Below, one piece after another: positions 7,194 to 15,630 of a stretch of DNA of 32,722 nucleotides. The stretch spans positions 1-32,722 of the forward strand of contig JAILKT010000060.1 of assembly GCA_024693545.1 (NCBI GenBank), given 5' to 3'. The stretch is from Lachnospiraceae bacterium. GTDB taxonomy: Bacteria; Bacillota; Clostridia; Lachnospirales; Lachnospiraceae. The notes under the pieces are model-generated. The model worked only from the letters and a program-made list of their open reading frames with translations, ran no database searches and had not been told where the DNA came from. The position numbers and the translations under genes are program-made. Every line of letters begins with the position of its first letter. Positions within the stretch are counted from its first letter, which is position 1.

Positions 7194-7694
7194 TCATTCA
7201 GCATATTCTTCTTCAGCGTACTCTTCCGAGTAATCCTCTTCCGCATATGCACTTTCATCAACTGCGGGTGCAAGTGCAGCATTGAAATCAAAATCGCCTC
7301 TGCTGTAAACATAATCATACTGAACATCGCCAATCTTAATTGAGTATGTAAGAGTATCTGCCTTCTCATCATACTTGAAGGGGAAGAGTGTGTTGTCGAT
7401 CGTAGATTCAATACCGTCGGCTCTGATAACAGTCTCACCCTTAGATACCGAAACAACACCGTCAATGATACATGTGATCGATGTTTCCTTCTCGGAAATA
7501 TCAACTACCTTCTGAACACCTGCTTCTACTACACCGTTCTCAGCTGCAAAATCAGCAGCAGCCTTTCCGTTGATTGATTCTACATGCCACTTTCCTGCAA
7601 CTTTGTTAATATCAATACCGCCACAGGCTGTGAGGCTGAAAACCATAACTGCTACAAGCATAAATGCCGATATTGCTTTGATTGATCTTTTCAT
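7194..7694 (-). CDS. Small secreted lipoprotein of unknown function
   Basis: A 166-residue protein with signal peptide MKRSIKAISAFMLVAVMVFS and lipobox LTAC (cysteine 24), so it is probably lipid-anchored on the cell surface. The mature part starts GGIDINKVAGKWHVESINGK, which resembles the opening strand of lipocalin-like or META-like beta barrels. It alternates beta-prone segments to about residue 140 and ends in an acidic, tyrosine-containing tail (EEDYSEEYAEEEYAE). I do not recognise a named family. AAAGGA lies nine bases before the ATG. It is a single-gene unit with promoter at 7753-7781 and hairpin at 7106-7146. The acidic Tyr tail echoes that of the clostripain lipoprotein next door, though the proteins are otherwise unrelated. 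Confidence 0.8.
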   Translation of the reverse strand: MKRSIKAISAFMLVAVMVFSLTACGGIDINKVAGKWHVESINGKAAADFAAENGVVEAGVQKVVDISEKETSITCIIDGVVSVSKGETVIRADGIESTIDNTLFPFKYDEKADTLTYSIKIGDVQYDYVYSRGDFDFNAALAPAVDESAYAEEDYSEEYAEEEYAE

Positions 7695-7752
7695 TTCTTT
7701 TTCCTTTCATCTAACATAGTAATTTATGAGTCTAACATGACCCAACTTCGGC

Positions 7753-7781
7753 ATTATACTACTTTACGAATTTAAAAGCAA
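7753..7781 (-). promoter_or_regulatory. Promoter of the small lipoprotein gene
   Basis: TTGCTT (7776-7781), 17-base spacer, TATAAT (7753-7758) on the minus strand, embedded in A/T-rich DNA that would act as an UP element. It lies about 60 bases before the start codon. Confidence 0.8.
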
Positions 7782-7815
7782 CTTTTAAATTTTTTTAATT
7801 TTATATCAAATTAAT

Positions 7816-7847
7816 AAAAAAAGGCGTCCAACCGGACACCTTTTTTT
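7816..7847 (-). terminator. Terminator of the GGDEF-EAL gene
   Basis: AAGGCGTCC (7821-7829) and GGACACCTT (7834-7842) form a nine-base stem (one G-U) with a four-base loop. It has A-runs on one side and T-runs on the other, so it is symmetric and could stop transcription from both directions. It lies 18 bases past the gene's stop. Confidence 0.92.
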
Positions 7848-7864
7848 GTCGATACTGTCGATCG

Positions 7865-9157
7865 TTAAATATACTTAAGAAGGAATTCATCCTCAGGGAG
7901 AGGTTTATCATAAACATATCCCTGTACATGTTCGCAACCACAGTCGAGAGCTATCTGCTCTTCATCGCTGTCTTCAACACCCTCGCAGATCACGTCAAAA
8001 TCGATCTGTTTGCAGAGAGAAATAAGCCCGCTGAGGATCTTAAGTCCCTTGGGACTCCTTGTACTGTTCTTAATAAAGCTTCTGTCAAATTTAACAACGT
8101 CGATCGGAAGAACCGAAAGTGAATGAAGCGAACTGTATCCCGTACCGAAATCATCCATGCTGACAAGGAAACCGAATTGTTTAAGTTCGATAAGCTTATC
8201 CGAAATGATCCCCGACTCCGAGATGAATGCAGACTCTGTCACTTCAAACTCAATATACTTGGGTGGTATATTAAAGGGCTTAAACACCTTAATGATCTCT
8301 TCAACCATACGGGAATTATAGAAATGAATTCGCGAAAGGTTTATCGAAACGGTAACCGGCTCACTTCCTATCTCAAGGAGCTGTTTGATCATATTAAACA
8401 CGGATCTCATAACAAAGAAATCCAGATCTATGATCCTTCCGCTGCTCTCAAGGATCGGTATGTACTCACCGGGAGCCATTATCCTGCCGTCCTGACACTT
8501 GATCCTGCTAAGTGCTTCGGCACCCTCAAGTCTCTTTGTCCTAATATTGACCTTAGGCTGGTAATAAACGAGAATGTCATCATTTTTAAGGGCTGCCTCA
8601 AAAATCGATATGATCTCGGATGTTTTTTCTTTGCCCTTATACATTTCTTCACTGAAGACAACGTAAGGTATGGAATAATCGCCTTTCATGCTTCTGCGCG
8701 CCATATTGGCACGGTCAACACAGGCAACGATTTTTTCATCCGAATTTTTAAGGATATAGACACCACACTGGAGATGAAGCAGAACAGATTGAAACTGCCT
8801 GGTATTTTCGCTGATAAATTTATCGTTATACTTTTTCAAACCATAGTCAAAAAGATCGGGATCCTTAGGAGTTCTGTAAAGGCCCATTATATGATCTGAA
8901 TAGGGCCTGCAGGCAGTGACACAATGATAATTGTCAATGACTGTAATATTTACAAGACTTTGAAGTAACTGATTACCGATCTCGTAGCCGTATATTTGAT
9001 TGATAAATTTAAAATTAGAAATATCCATAGCGATGACAACAAATTGTTCGTCATCGGAAAGCTGCTTCTCCTTAGCTTCCTCTGCTAACGCAAGGAAATC
9101 TTCATAGAAAGGCAAACCCGTGAGCTTATCATACTGCTGGATTTTGTATTTAGGCAT
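7865..9157 (-). CDS. EAL-domain c-di-GMP phosphodiesterase with degenerate GGDEF
   Basis: A 430-residue cytoplasmic protein with no membrane segment or sensor domain. The N-terminal GGDEF-like domain (1-170) starts DKLTGLPFYEDF, but the signature position reads RPYSDHI, so it is not a working cyclase. The EAL domain (180-430) keeps the expected catalytic set: E214 of EAL, N273 in SINLSR, E305 in FEVTES, D335/D336 in MDDFGTGYSS, K356 in KFDRSF, E392 in CEGVED, and Q412 in QGYVYDKP. It should hydrolyse c-di-GMP to pGpG. The degenerate domain may bind GTP and act as a regulator, as described for some hybrid proteins. AAGGGG lies ten bases before the ATG. The gene is a single unit between promoter 9247-9275 and terminator 7816-7847. 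Confidence 0.92.
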   Translation of the reverse strand: MPKYKIQQYDKLTGLPFYEDFLALAEEAKEKQLSDDEQFVVIAMDISNFKFINQIYGYEIGNQLLQSLVNITVIDNYHCVTACRPYSDHIMGLYRTPKDPDLFDYGLKKYNDKFISENTRQFQSVLLHLQCGVYILKNSDEKIVACVDRANMARRSMKGDYSIPYVVFSEEMYKGKEKTSEIISIFEAALKNDDILVYYQPKVNIRTKRLEGAEALSRIKCQDGRIMAPGEYIPILESSGRIIDLDFFVMRSVFNMIKQLLEIGSEPVTVSINLSRIHFYNSRMVEEIIKVFKPFNIPPKYIEFEVTESAFISESGIISDKLIELKQFGFLVSMDDFGTGYSSLHSLSVLPIDVVKFDRSFIKNSTRSPKGLKILSGLISLCKQIDFDVICEGVEDSDEEQIALDCGCEHVQGYVYDKPLPEDEFLLKYI

Positions 9158-9246
9158 CTAATGCATCCCCTTGTGTAATAATTCACCTTGTGCCTCCCAT
9201 TTTGGACATGATTAAAACATCATGATTCCGTACCCTTTTCTAATAA

Positions 9247-9275
9247 ATAATAACATATATCGAAAGTTTTTTCAA
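9247..9275 (-). promoter_or_regulatory. Promoter of the GGDEF-EAL gene
   Basis: TTGAAA (9270-9275), 17-base spacer, TATTAT (9247-9252) on the minus strand. It predicts a leader of about 80 bases. Confidence 0.72.
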
Positions 9276-9350
9276 CATAATTTTTCATATTCGTGTATTT
9301 CTTTCGTAATGCTATACATTTGTTTTTCATTATAAAATATCTATAAAAGA

Positions 9351-10379
9351 CTATTTACGAGCCTGTCTTTTCATGTTTTCGAAGTCACCTTGCAGTAATT
9401 TGAACAAGGCTTCACCTTCATCTTCACCACATCTGTTTTTAAAGAATTTGTGAAGTTCATCCTTGGTATTAGACACCAGGAGTGCTTCATGAATCTTGGA
9501 GGCATATATGTCGATGGTCTTGACGCTGAGGAACCCTTTCAAATATTCATATATATACTGCATATCGGGTCCTGCCGTAACAGGAGCGGTATTTTGCTTG
9601 TTTTGAGCCGGTTCTTCGGTGTTACTTACGTTCTGTCTGCGTCTGCGGCGGTTACGACCTTCCTTTTTCTCTCCGGAAGCTTTTTCTTTCTCTCCCTGGG
9701 AAGAAACATTCTTTTCACCGTCATTTTTCTTATCGGCCTTATCGTTTTTCCCGTTTTCCTGTTTTCTGACTCCGTTTTGATCGCCCGTTTTGTCTCCGGC
9801 ATTTTCGTTCTGACGCTCGCCCTGGCCGCTCTGCCGCTCTTGTTTTTGTTGCTGCTGTTGTTGCTGCTGTTCGTCCCTGCGTCCCGTTATCACAGCTTTT
9901 TCATCTGTCTGTTTCGTCTGATTTTTACCGGCATCTCCCTTTTTCTTCTTTTTGATCGTTACCTTACCTTCCGTATCTCCCGTAACAGGATGCTTCAGGT
10001 CATAGGCGATAGCCGATATTATATTGTCAAATTTACCGAGACTTATGGGATAATCGGTAAAATATCTTTCACAGAAAGTAAGCGCGGATTTAAATCCGTT
10101 ATCATGACTGATGATCGAAAAGAATCCCTTCTTGTGACGCTCGATCATCGCGCCAAGAAGAGAAACAATCTGGAAGTCCATGGCATTTGAGCCTATAAAA
10201 TTAGTGTTGATAAACTTAACGGTCGCCTTGCTGTTGTTGATATTCTCCAGTGTAGGAATTGTAAGATTATTGGCATTTTCACTGTAGAAAATAAAAACCT
10301 GGTCTTCGGCCTCAAGAGAGAGAACTCCCTCCAATCCGTTACTCCTCACATTTTCGAGATCAATAAAAAGAAATCTCAT
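9351..10379 (-). CDS. PIN/NYN-like protein with basic Gln-rich linker
   Basis: A 342-residue protein in three parts. Residues 1-130 look like a PIN/NYN-type nuclease fold: MRFLFIDLEN gives D7 and E9, N65 and D68 lie in SNAMDFQ, and D93 lies in SHDNGF, the spacing of the acidic metal site of this superfamily. Residues about 135-270 are a disordered, highly charged linker with a run of eight glutamines, many Lys/Glu/Asn, and five consecutive arginines. Residues 275-342 are helical (DMQYIYEYLKGFLSVKT...) with no recognised family. The linker suggests RNA or ribosome binding. GGAGG lies ten bases before the ATG. It is the last gene of an operon with nfo (38-base gap) and the DHH phosphoesterase. 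Nuclease activity is an inference from the motif; the exact family is not recognised. Confidence 0.72.
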   Translation of the reverse strand: MRFLFIDLENVRSNGLEGVLSLEAEDQVFIFYSENANNLTIPTLENINNSKATVKFINTNFIGSNAMDFQIVSLLGAMIERHKKGFFSIISHDNGFKSALTFCERYFTDYPISLGKFDNIISAIAYDLKHPVTGDTEGKVTIKKKKKGDAGKNQTKQTDEKAVITGRRDEQQQQQQQQKQERQSGQGERQNENAGDKTGDQNGVRKQENGKNDKADKKNDGEKNVSSQGEKEKASGEKKEGRNRRRRRQNVSNTEEPAQNKQNTAPVTAGPDMQYIYEYLKGFLSVKTIDIYASKIHEALLVSNTKDELHKFFKNRCGEDEGEALFKLLQGDFENMKRQARK

Positions 10380-10417
10380 TTACCTTAGTCCTCCAAATTA
10401 TAATCAGTACTTTTTTC

Positions 10418-11251
10418 TCAATCGACCCACCCGCGGATCATCTTTATTTCTTCTCTGTAACCTTCATCATCGCACGGCGTCTCAAGAATGAACGGCTTAT
10501 CCTTCAGTGCCGGATGATTTACAACACGCCTGAGTGCCTCTTCGCCGAGATTTCCGAGTCCTATCTTTTCGTGCCTGTCTTTATGTGCGGCAAGAGGATT
10601 CTTGCTGTCATTTATATGCACCGCAAAAAGTCTTTCAAGTCCGATCACATCATCAAAGTGTTTCAAAACTCCGTCAAGATCGTTCACGACATCATAGCCG
10701 CCGTCCCATACGTGACATGTATCGAAGCACACCCCGACTTCACGCGGGTTGCCGAGCAGATCCATGATCCTCGCAAGTTCTTCGAATGTTCTGCCGACTT
10801 CACTTCCCTTTCCTGCCATCGTTTCAAGAAGCACCGTCGTCGATATTCCGGGTACCACCACTTCCCTTAGCGCATCGGCTATAAGCCCGATTGCCACATC
10901 TTCTCCCTGTCCTACATGAGAGCCCGGATGAAGATTATAATAGTTTCCGGGAATGTATTCCATCCTTTTTATGTCATCCGCAAGCATGGTGCGCGCAAAC
11001 CTTCTGATATCTTCCTTTGCGGCGCAAAGATTCATTGTATATGGCGCATGAGCAACCAGTTTCCCGAAATTGTGCTCTTTCATCAGAGCGATGAGCCCCC
11101 TTGCATCTTCGGGATCGATAGCCGCCGCTGCCCCTCCCCTCGGGTTCCTTGTAAAAAACGCAAATGTATTTCCGCCGACGGCCAGTGCCCTTTTACCCAT
11201 AGCAACAAATCCGCCCGACGACGAAACATGATTTCCGATAAAAATCCCCAT
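10418..11251 (-). CDS. nfo: Endonuclease IV (AP endonuclease)
   Basis: A 277-residue zinc-dependent AP endonuclease of base-excision repair that cuts 5' to abasic sites. The start MGIFIGNHVSSSGGF aligns with the family N-terminus, and AAAGGA lies a few bases upstream; an earlier in-frame ATG at 11290 has no ribosome site. All metal ligands expected for the TIM-barrel fold are visible: H68 (HAPYTMN), H108 (YNLHPGSH), E143 (LLETMAG), D177 and H180 (FDTCHVWDGGYD), H212 (HINDSK), D225 and H227 (DRHEKIG), and E257 (ILETP). Length is normal. It is the middle gene of an operon, 78 bases after the DHH phosphoesterase gene and 38 before the PIN-like gene. All three act on nucleic acids. Confidence 0.97.
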   Translation of the reverse strand: MGIFIGNHVSSSGGFVAMGKRALAVGGNTFAFFTRNPRGGAAAAIDPEDARGLIALMKEHNFGKLVAHAPYTMNLCAAKEDIRRFARTMLADDIKRMEYIPGNYYNLHPGSHVGQGEDVAIGLIADALREVVVPGISTTVLLETMAGKGSEVGRTFEELARIMDLLGNPREVGVCFDTCHVWDGGYDVVNDLDGVLKHFDDVIGLERLFAVHINDSKNPLAAHKDRHEKIGLGNLGEEALRRVVNHPALKDKPFILETPCDDEGYREEIKMIRGWVD

Positions 11252-11329
11252 ATCTTCCTTTCTTTTGTCGCCTCCGACGCCCATGACCACAGCCGTTCAT
11301 TTCCCGGCCGCAGTGCTTCTTTGCGGCTG

Positions 11330-12301
11330 TCAGATAGCGCCATTCATAGCATCAAGGAATCTGTCACGAATAACATCATCCGCATAGTTTCCGAGTTTTT
11401 CAAATGATTCTTTTGTAACAAAGCCTCCGGCCATGGCTGCATGTCCGCCACCGCTTCCGATACCGTCAAGAGCTTTCTTGATAACCGCGCCGGCATTAAC
11501 CTGCGCTCTCTCCGATCTGATCGAGAACTTCACACCGTCTTCTCTCTCACTGTAAACGATCGCAACCTCAACCTCTATAAGTGAAAGGATAAAGTCCGAA
11601 AGTATGGCTATAAGAGCATCGGGACACGCAAATTCCACCTTTGAGAACCCTGCGCAACCATAAAGCTGAATATTCTCGATGGCCTCCCCGTATGCCTGAA
11701 GGTCTTTGTATTCCATATTATTTCCTTCAAGTTTGAGGAGTGTATCCTTGTCTATATAATCAAAGAGGAACTTGAACGCATCGATATCCTCGGGTGTCAC
11801 ACCTCTGACGAATTGAAGGGTATCCATTTTAATACCGTAGAGCAGAGCGGTCGCTGTTTTTTTGTCAGGCTTTATGCCGAGATCTCTGAAATATCCGGTT
11901 ATGATCGTTGCACAGGCTCCCACTATCCTTTGATCGAAATATCTGTAATCAACGTGAACAAAAGTCGGATGATGGTCGATCGCGGCTATCTCTTCGCCCG
12001 TAACATCGAGTATATTGCCCGCATTCTTTTGAGAGTCGACGCAGATGATATAATCATCGCTTTTCAACTCACTCGATATACTGTCATGCGAAGTAAGTTC
12101 AATATTGAATGTCTCTATCATCTTCGTGGTACTGATCTTGTCTATTCTTCCCACATAGATGATCCGTGAAGTAATCCCAAACTGTTCAAACAGTCTCTGA
12201 AGACCGTATGCCGAAGCGATCGCATCGGGATCCGGGAAATTATGAGTCTGAATATAGACTTTTCTCCCTTCACATATTTTAATGAGTTCTCTAACGTCCA
12301 T
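11330..12301 (-). CDS. DHH-family phosphoesterase (NrnA-like)
   Basis: A 323-residue protein of the DHH/DHHA1 superfamily, closest to NrnA-type enzymes that degrade very short RNAs and pAp. Metal-binding motifs are intact: H20, D24 and D26 in HNFPDPDAIASA, D89 in CVDSQKN, and the DHH triad in AIDHHP (109-111). The C-terminal DHHA1 part ends with GSGGGHAAMAGG, the substrate-phosphate loop. Some members cleave cyclic dinucleotides or pGpG. Given the two EAL phosphodiesterases upstream, pGpG is a plausible substrate, but this is inference. GGAGGG lies seven bases before the ATG. It is the first gene of the operon with nfo and the PIN-like gene, read from the promoter at 12337-12366. Confidence 0.9.
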   Translation of the reverse strand: MDVRELIKICEGRKVYIQTHNFPDPDAIASAYGLQRLFEQFGITSRIIYVGRIDKISTTKMIETFNIELTSHDSISSELKSDDYIICVDSQKNAGNILDVTGEEIAAIDHHPTFVHVDYRYFDQRIVGACATIITGYFRDLGIKPDKKTATALLYGIKMDTLQFVRGVTPEDIDAFKFLFDYIDKDTLLKLEGNNMEYKDLQAYGEAIENIQLYGCAGFSKVEFACPDALIAILSDFILSLIEVEVAIVYSEREDGVKFSIRSERAQVNAGAVIKKALDGIGSGGGHAAMAGGFVTKESFEKLGNYADDVIRDRFLDAMNGAI

Positions 12302-12336
12302 TTTTAACCCTCCGATCAGACTGTGACACTTTTATG

Positions 12337-12366
12337 ATTATACCATAGCGCCGGCAAATATGAAAA
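12337..12366 (-). promoter_or_regulatory. Extended -10 promoter of the DHH-nfo-PIN operon
   Basis: TATAAT (12337-12342) is preceded by TGG, an extended -10, with a weak -35 TTTTCA (12361-12366) at 18 bases. It sits between the pflA terminator and the operon and predicts a leader of about 30 bases. Confidence 0.6.
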
Positions 12367-12368
12367 GA

Positions 12369-12396
12369 GAAAAGCGGAATACATGATCCGCTTTTC
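12369..12396 (-). terminator. Terminator of the pfl operon
   Basis: Perfect ten-base arms GAAAAGCGGA (12369-12378) and TCCGCTTTTC (12387-12396) with an eight-base loop, ending in a U-rich arm. It begins three bases after the pflA stop codon. Confidence 0.88.
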
Positions 12397-12398
12397 TT

Positions 12399-13178
12399 CT
12401 ATTTCCTGTATTTTTCCGGAATGATACCACCAAGTTCATTTGCGCGCGAAATACTGCACTCCGGCACATCTGCCAGAGGGAAAGAGATTCCGAGAGCTTC
12501 ATATTTCGGAATGCACATTTTATGAAACGGGAGCAGTTCGATCCTTTCAATACCTTTATAGCATTCAGCGATCTCAACAAGCCTTTTGATGTCATCCTCA
12601 TCCTCGGTTATGCCGGGTATCACAACATGTCTCAGCCATATCCTCACCCCGGCTTTTGATGCCTCTTCCAGAAAATTTCTTACTACCCTGAGCGATCCGT
12701 TAGAATAACGGCGATAATCATCCTCTGAGGTAAACTTAACGTCGCAAAGGGTTATATCCGTATTTGAGAGGAGCTCTGCAAGTTTTTCACCGGCGCAGCC
12801 GTGTCCCGATGTATCAAGACATGTCGATACACCTTCCGCTCTCATCATTTCAAACAATTCCGTGACAAACGGTGCCTGCATAAGCGGTTCCCCGCCCGAC
12901 ACCGTTATTCCGCCGTCCTTGCCGAAGTATGTTTTGTAACGAAGAACCTTTTTTGCCACTTCTGCGGCACTCAATACTTCTCCGCCGTTCGTATTCCATG
13001 TATCCGGGTTATGGCAATAAGCGCAGCCGACCGGGCACCCCTGAAGAAATACAACGCATCTGATTCCGGGACCGTCAACACCGCCCATACTCATTATCGA
13101 ATGTATTCTGCCCTTAAGAGGCGCCTCACTTTTATCACCTGCATTAACGCTCATACTTCCGGAGACCTCCGTTTTCAT
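12399..13178 (-). CDS. pflA: Pyruvate formate-lyase activating enzyme
   Basis: A radical SAM enzyme of about 259 residues that installs the glycyl radical on PflB. The cluster-binding motif is CPVGCAYCHNPDTW (CxxxCxxC), followed by GGITVSGGEP and DIKRLVEIAE-type helices as in the PflA family. Three in-frame ATGs are possible. 13178 is chosen because AGGG lies eight bases upstream and the gene then starts just past the pflB stop. 13193 would overlap pflB by 14 bases, and 13154 has GGAGG 11 bases upstream and gives a protein closer to the usual ~250 residues. The conserved region begins only at KGRIHS, so the N-terminal ~20 residues are variable whichever start is right. It is co-transcribed with pflB and ended by the terminator at 12369-12396. 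Confidence 0.93.
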   Translation of the reverse strand: MKTEVSGSMSVNAGDKSEAPLKGRIHSIMSMGGVDGPGIRCVVFLQGCPVGCAYCHNPDTWNTNGGEVLSAAEVAKKVLRYKTYFGKDGGITVSGGEPLMQAPFVTELFEMMRAEGVSTCLDTSGHGCAGEKLAELLSNTDITLCDVKFTSEDDYRRYSNGSLRVVRNFLEEASKAGVRIWLRHVVIPGITEDEDDIKRLVEIAECYKGIERIELLPFHKMCIPKYEALGISFPLADVPECSISRANELGGIIPEKYRK

Positions 13179-13179
13179 C

Positions 13180-15405
13180 TCATACACCCTCATGGAACGT
13201 TCTGCTGATCACTTCTTTCTTCTGTTCAAGCGTAAGTTTATTAAAGAGGACCGCATATCCCGATACTCTGATAGTGAGTGTGGGATATTTTTCGGGATTC
13301 TCCATTGCATCGATGAGGAGCTCCCTGTCGAGCACATTGACATTAAGGTGATGTGCGCCTCTCGCAAAATAACCGTCAAGTATATTGATCAGATTGCTTC
13401 TTCTCTCTTCCCACGAATGTCCGAGAGCCGCAGGTATGATCGAGAACGTATTGCTTATGCCGTCCTTGCACGTCTTGTAAGAAAGCTTGGAAACAGAGTT
13501 GAGTGATGCAAGTGCGCCGTTCTTGTCTCTGCCGTGCATCGGGTTGGCTCCGGGTGCGAAAGGCTCCCCGGCTCTTCTGCCGTCGGGAGTATTGCCCGTT
13601 TTCTTTCCGTACATAACATTTGATGTGATCGTAAGCACAGACAATGTGTGTTCCGCATTTCTGTATGTCGGTGTTTTCTTAAGTGCCTCAAGGAAAAGCT
13701 TTGTCTGCTCAACAGCTATCATGTCTGCTCTGTCGTCATCGTTGCCGTAGCAGGGGAATTCACCTACAGTCTCAAAATCCTTGATGAGTCCGTTCGCATC
13801 GCGAATCACGCGAACCTTCGCATATTTGATCGCCGAAAGCGAATCGGTAAGGACCGAAAGACCTGCAACACCGAACGCCATATAACGATGCACGTCGGTA
13901 TCATGAAGAGCCATCTGTGTCTTTTCATATGCGTATTTATCATGCATATAATGGATCATGTTCATGGCTTTTACATAAGTTGATGCAAGCCAGTCACGAT
14001 AGAAATTCATTCGCTCCGTTACTTTATCATAATCAAGATATTCATCCTCATAAACAGGCATCTCAGGTCCGATCTGCATCTCATAACGCTCATCCTTGCC
14101 GCCGTTAAGGCTCATCAGAAGCAGCTTTGCGAGATTGGCGCGTGCGCCGAAGAACTGCATATCCTTGCCGAGTCGCATAGCCGAAACACAGCATGCGATA
14201 CCGTAATCATCACCGTATATGGGTCTCATAAGGTCATCGTTCTCATACTGGATCGCGTGTGTGTCACACGAAACCTTTGCGCAGAAGTCCTTAAAGGCTT
14301 CCGGAAGATCCTTTGACCAGAGTACCGTAAGATTGGGTTCAGCCGAAGGTCCGAGTGTATAAAGCGTGTTGAGCATTCTGAACGAAGTCTTTGAAACAAG
14401 AGTCGATCCGTCGAGTGCCATACCGCCGACTGATTCCGTTATCCACATGGGATCACCGGCAAAAAGCTCATTATATTCGGGTGTACGAAGATGTCTTGCC
14501 ATACGAAGCTTCATGACAAAATCGTCTATTATCTCCTGTATCCCGCTTTCATCGTACCTTCCCTCTCTTAAATCTCTCTCAAAATATATGTCAAGGAATG
14601 TCGAAACACGGCCAAGGCTCATAGCCGCACCGTTCTGCTCCTTGATAGCACCGAGGTAGCCGAAATAAAGCCACTGAACGGCTTCCTTTGAATCTGTCGC
14701 GGGTTTGCTGATGTCGATTTCATAAAGAAGAGCCATGTCTTTCAGCTTGCCGAGGAAGTTGATCTGCTGATAAAGCTCTTCAAGTCTCCTGATCGTCTCT
14801 GCATCGCAGGGATTCTCCGCAAGAGCTTCCTTGTCCTTCTTCTTTTCCTCGATAAGTCTGTCAACTCCGTAAAGAGCGACTCTGCGGTAGTCGCCTATGA
14901 TCCTTCCCCTGCCGTATGCATCGGGAAGACCTGTGATTATGCCTGCATGACGTGCCTTACGTATGACGTCGTTATAAACACGGAAAACGCCGTCGTTATG
15001 AGTCGTTCTGTAAAGAAATTCTTCTTCAACCTTTTCGGAAAGCTCATAACCGTATGCCTGACATGCTTTACGCGTCATATTAAGTCCGCCGAAGGGATTA
15101 ACTCCGCGCCTTAAGGGTCTGTCTGTCTGCAGCCCCACTATAAGCTCGTTTTCCTTATCCAGATATCCGGGCTTGTAATTTAAGAGCGAAGTAACATGCT
15201 GTGTATCGATGTCGAGCACTCCGCCGAATCTCATCTCAAGCTCAAAGAGACCGTCGAGTTTATGCGAAAGCTTCGCAGTCCTCTCGGTTGCTCCCGCGAG
15301 GAAGGAACCGTCTCCCTCATATGCTTCGTGATTGTTAATGATAAAGTCTCTTACATCGATTGTGTCTTTCCATTTTGTACCTTTAAATCCGTTCCAGGCT
15401 TCCAT
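13180..15405 (-). CDS. pflB: Pyruvate formate-lyase (formate acetyltransferase)
   Basis: A 741-residue glycyl-radical enzyme converting pyruvate and CoA to acetyl-CoA and formate in anaerobic fermentation. Formate also feeds one-carbon metabolism through 10-formyl-tetrahydrofolate. The paired catalytic cysteines are C405/C406 in [16 protein letters not shown]. The glycyl-radical site is G716 in RVSGYAVLF, 25 residues from the C-terminus as in the family. Length is close to the usual 740-760. The start [12 protein letters not shown] is chosen because AAGGAG lies seven bases upstream; an in-frame ATG at 15429 lies inside a hairpin. pflA follows with almost no gap. Expression is likely controlled by the pfl-motif (ZTP) riboswitch and terminator at 15511-15625. 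Confidence 0.97.
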   Translation of the reverse strand: MEAWNGFKGTKWKDTIDVRDFIINNHEAYEGDGSFLAGATERTAKLSHKLDGLFELEMRFGGVLDIDTQHVTSLLNYKPGYLDKENELIVGLQTDRPLRRGVNPFGGLNMTRKACQAYGYELSEKVEEEFLYRTTHNDGVFRVYNDVIRKARHAGIITGLPDAYGRGRIIGDYRRVALYGVDRLIEEKKKDKEALAENPCDAETIRRLEELYQQINFLGKLKDMALLYEIDISKPATDSKEAVQWLYFGYLGAIKEQNGAAMSLGRVSTFLDIYFERDLREGRYDESGIQEIIDDFVMKLRMARHLRTPEYNELFAGDPMWITESVGGMALDGSTLVSKTSFRMLNTLYTLGPSAEPNLTVLWSKDLPEAFKDFCAKVSCDTHAIQYENDDLMRPIYGDDYGIACCVSAMRLGKDMQFFGARANLAKLLLMSLNGGKDERYEMQIGPEMPVYEDEYLDYDKVTERMNFYRDWLASTYVKAMNMIHYMHDKYAYEKTQMALHDTDVHRYMAFGVAGLSVLTDSLSAIKYAKVRVIRDANGLIKDFETVGEFPCYGNDDDRADMIAVEQTKLFLEALKKTPTYRNAEHTLSVLTITSNVMYGKKTGNTPDGRRAGEPFAPGANPMHGRDKNGALASLNSVSKLSYKTCKDGISNTFSIIPAALGHSWEERRSNLINILDGYFARGAHHLNVNVLDRELLIDAMENPEKYPTLTIRVSGYAVLFNKLTLEQKKEVISRTFHEGV

Positions 15406-15420
15406 GATCTTTCTCCTTCC

Positions 15421-15443
15421 CGAAAGCACTCATTATGCTTTCG
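15421..15443 (-). promoter_or_regulatory. Hairpin just upstream of pflB ribosome site
   Basis: Perfect eight-base arms CGAAAGCA and TGCTTTCG with a seven-base loop end immediately before the GGAAGGAG ribosome site of pflB. It could stabilise the processed mRNA 5' end or affect translation; no function is shown by the sequence. Confidence 0.4.
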
Positions 15444-15510
15444 TTTCATAGTAAAAGGCTTCTTCCCGGTGGCGGGTCAAAGCCGGGTCAATAATCATCC
15501 TGCCCTTCTT

Positions 15511-15547
15511 AAAATACAAGAAGGGCAACTTCTCAGCGAAGTTGCCC
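15511..15547 (-). terminator. Riboswitch-controlled terminator before pflB
   Basis: Perfect ten-base stem GGGCAACTTC (15523-15532) with GAAGTTGCCC (15538-15547) and a five-base loop, followed on the minus strand by TTCTTGTATTTT. The 5' GGGC of this RNA hairpin is also the last element of the aptamer. A second hairpin, arms 15502-15510 and 15518-15526, shares bases 15523-15526 with the terminator stem, so the two exclude each other. This is the layout of a transcriptional on-switch. Confidence 0.85.
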
Positions 15548-15625
15548 AGACGGTCGGCATTATAAATATACCTCTCGGTATATGGTGATTCCACGTGGTG
15601 AACTCCACTTATCCGTCAGGAATCA
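15544..15625 (-). promoter_or_regulatory. ZTP (pfl-motif) riboswitch
   Basis: The RNA ends in GCCGACCGTCTGGGC (15544-15558), matching the strongly conserved 3' subdomain (CCGCCUGGGC type) of pfl-motif aptamers that sense ZTP/ZMP. The 5' subdomain has a seven-base outer stem TGATTCC/GGAATCA, an internal loop starting GACGGATAA, an inner stem GTGG/CCAC and a following GTGGAA. A small hairpin ACCGAGAGGT lies in the linker. The 5' half departs from the textbook CUGGCG and CGGGGAG blocks but keeps the layout. Its position directly before pflB is the association the motif was named for. Binding of the purine intermediate would signal low 10-formyl-tetrahydrofolate and allow pfl transcription. The family call rests on recognition, not a covariance search. 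Confidence 0.8.
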
Positions 15626-15630
15626 TCTCA

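Noticed and set aside
9830-9890. CAG/CAA triplet run as a mobile or unstable repeat
   Set aside because: It is simply the in-frame glutamine run of the PIN-like protein's linker, with mixed codons.
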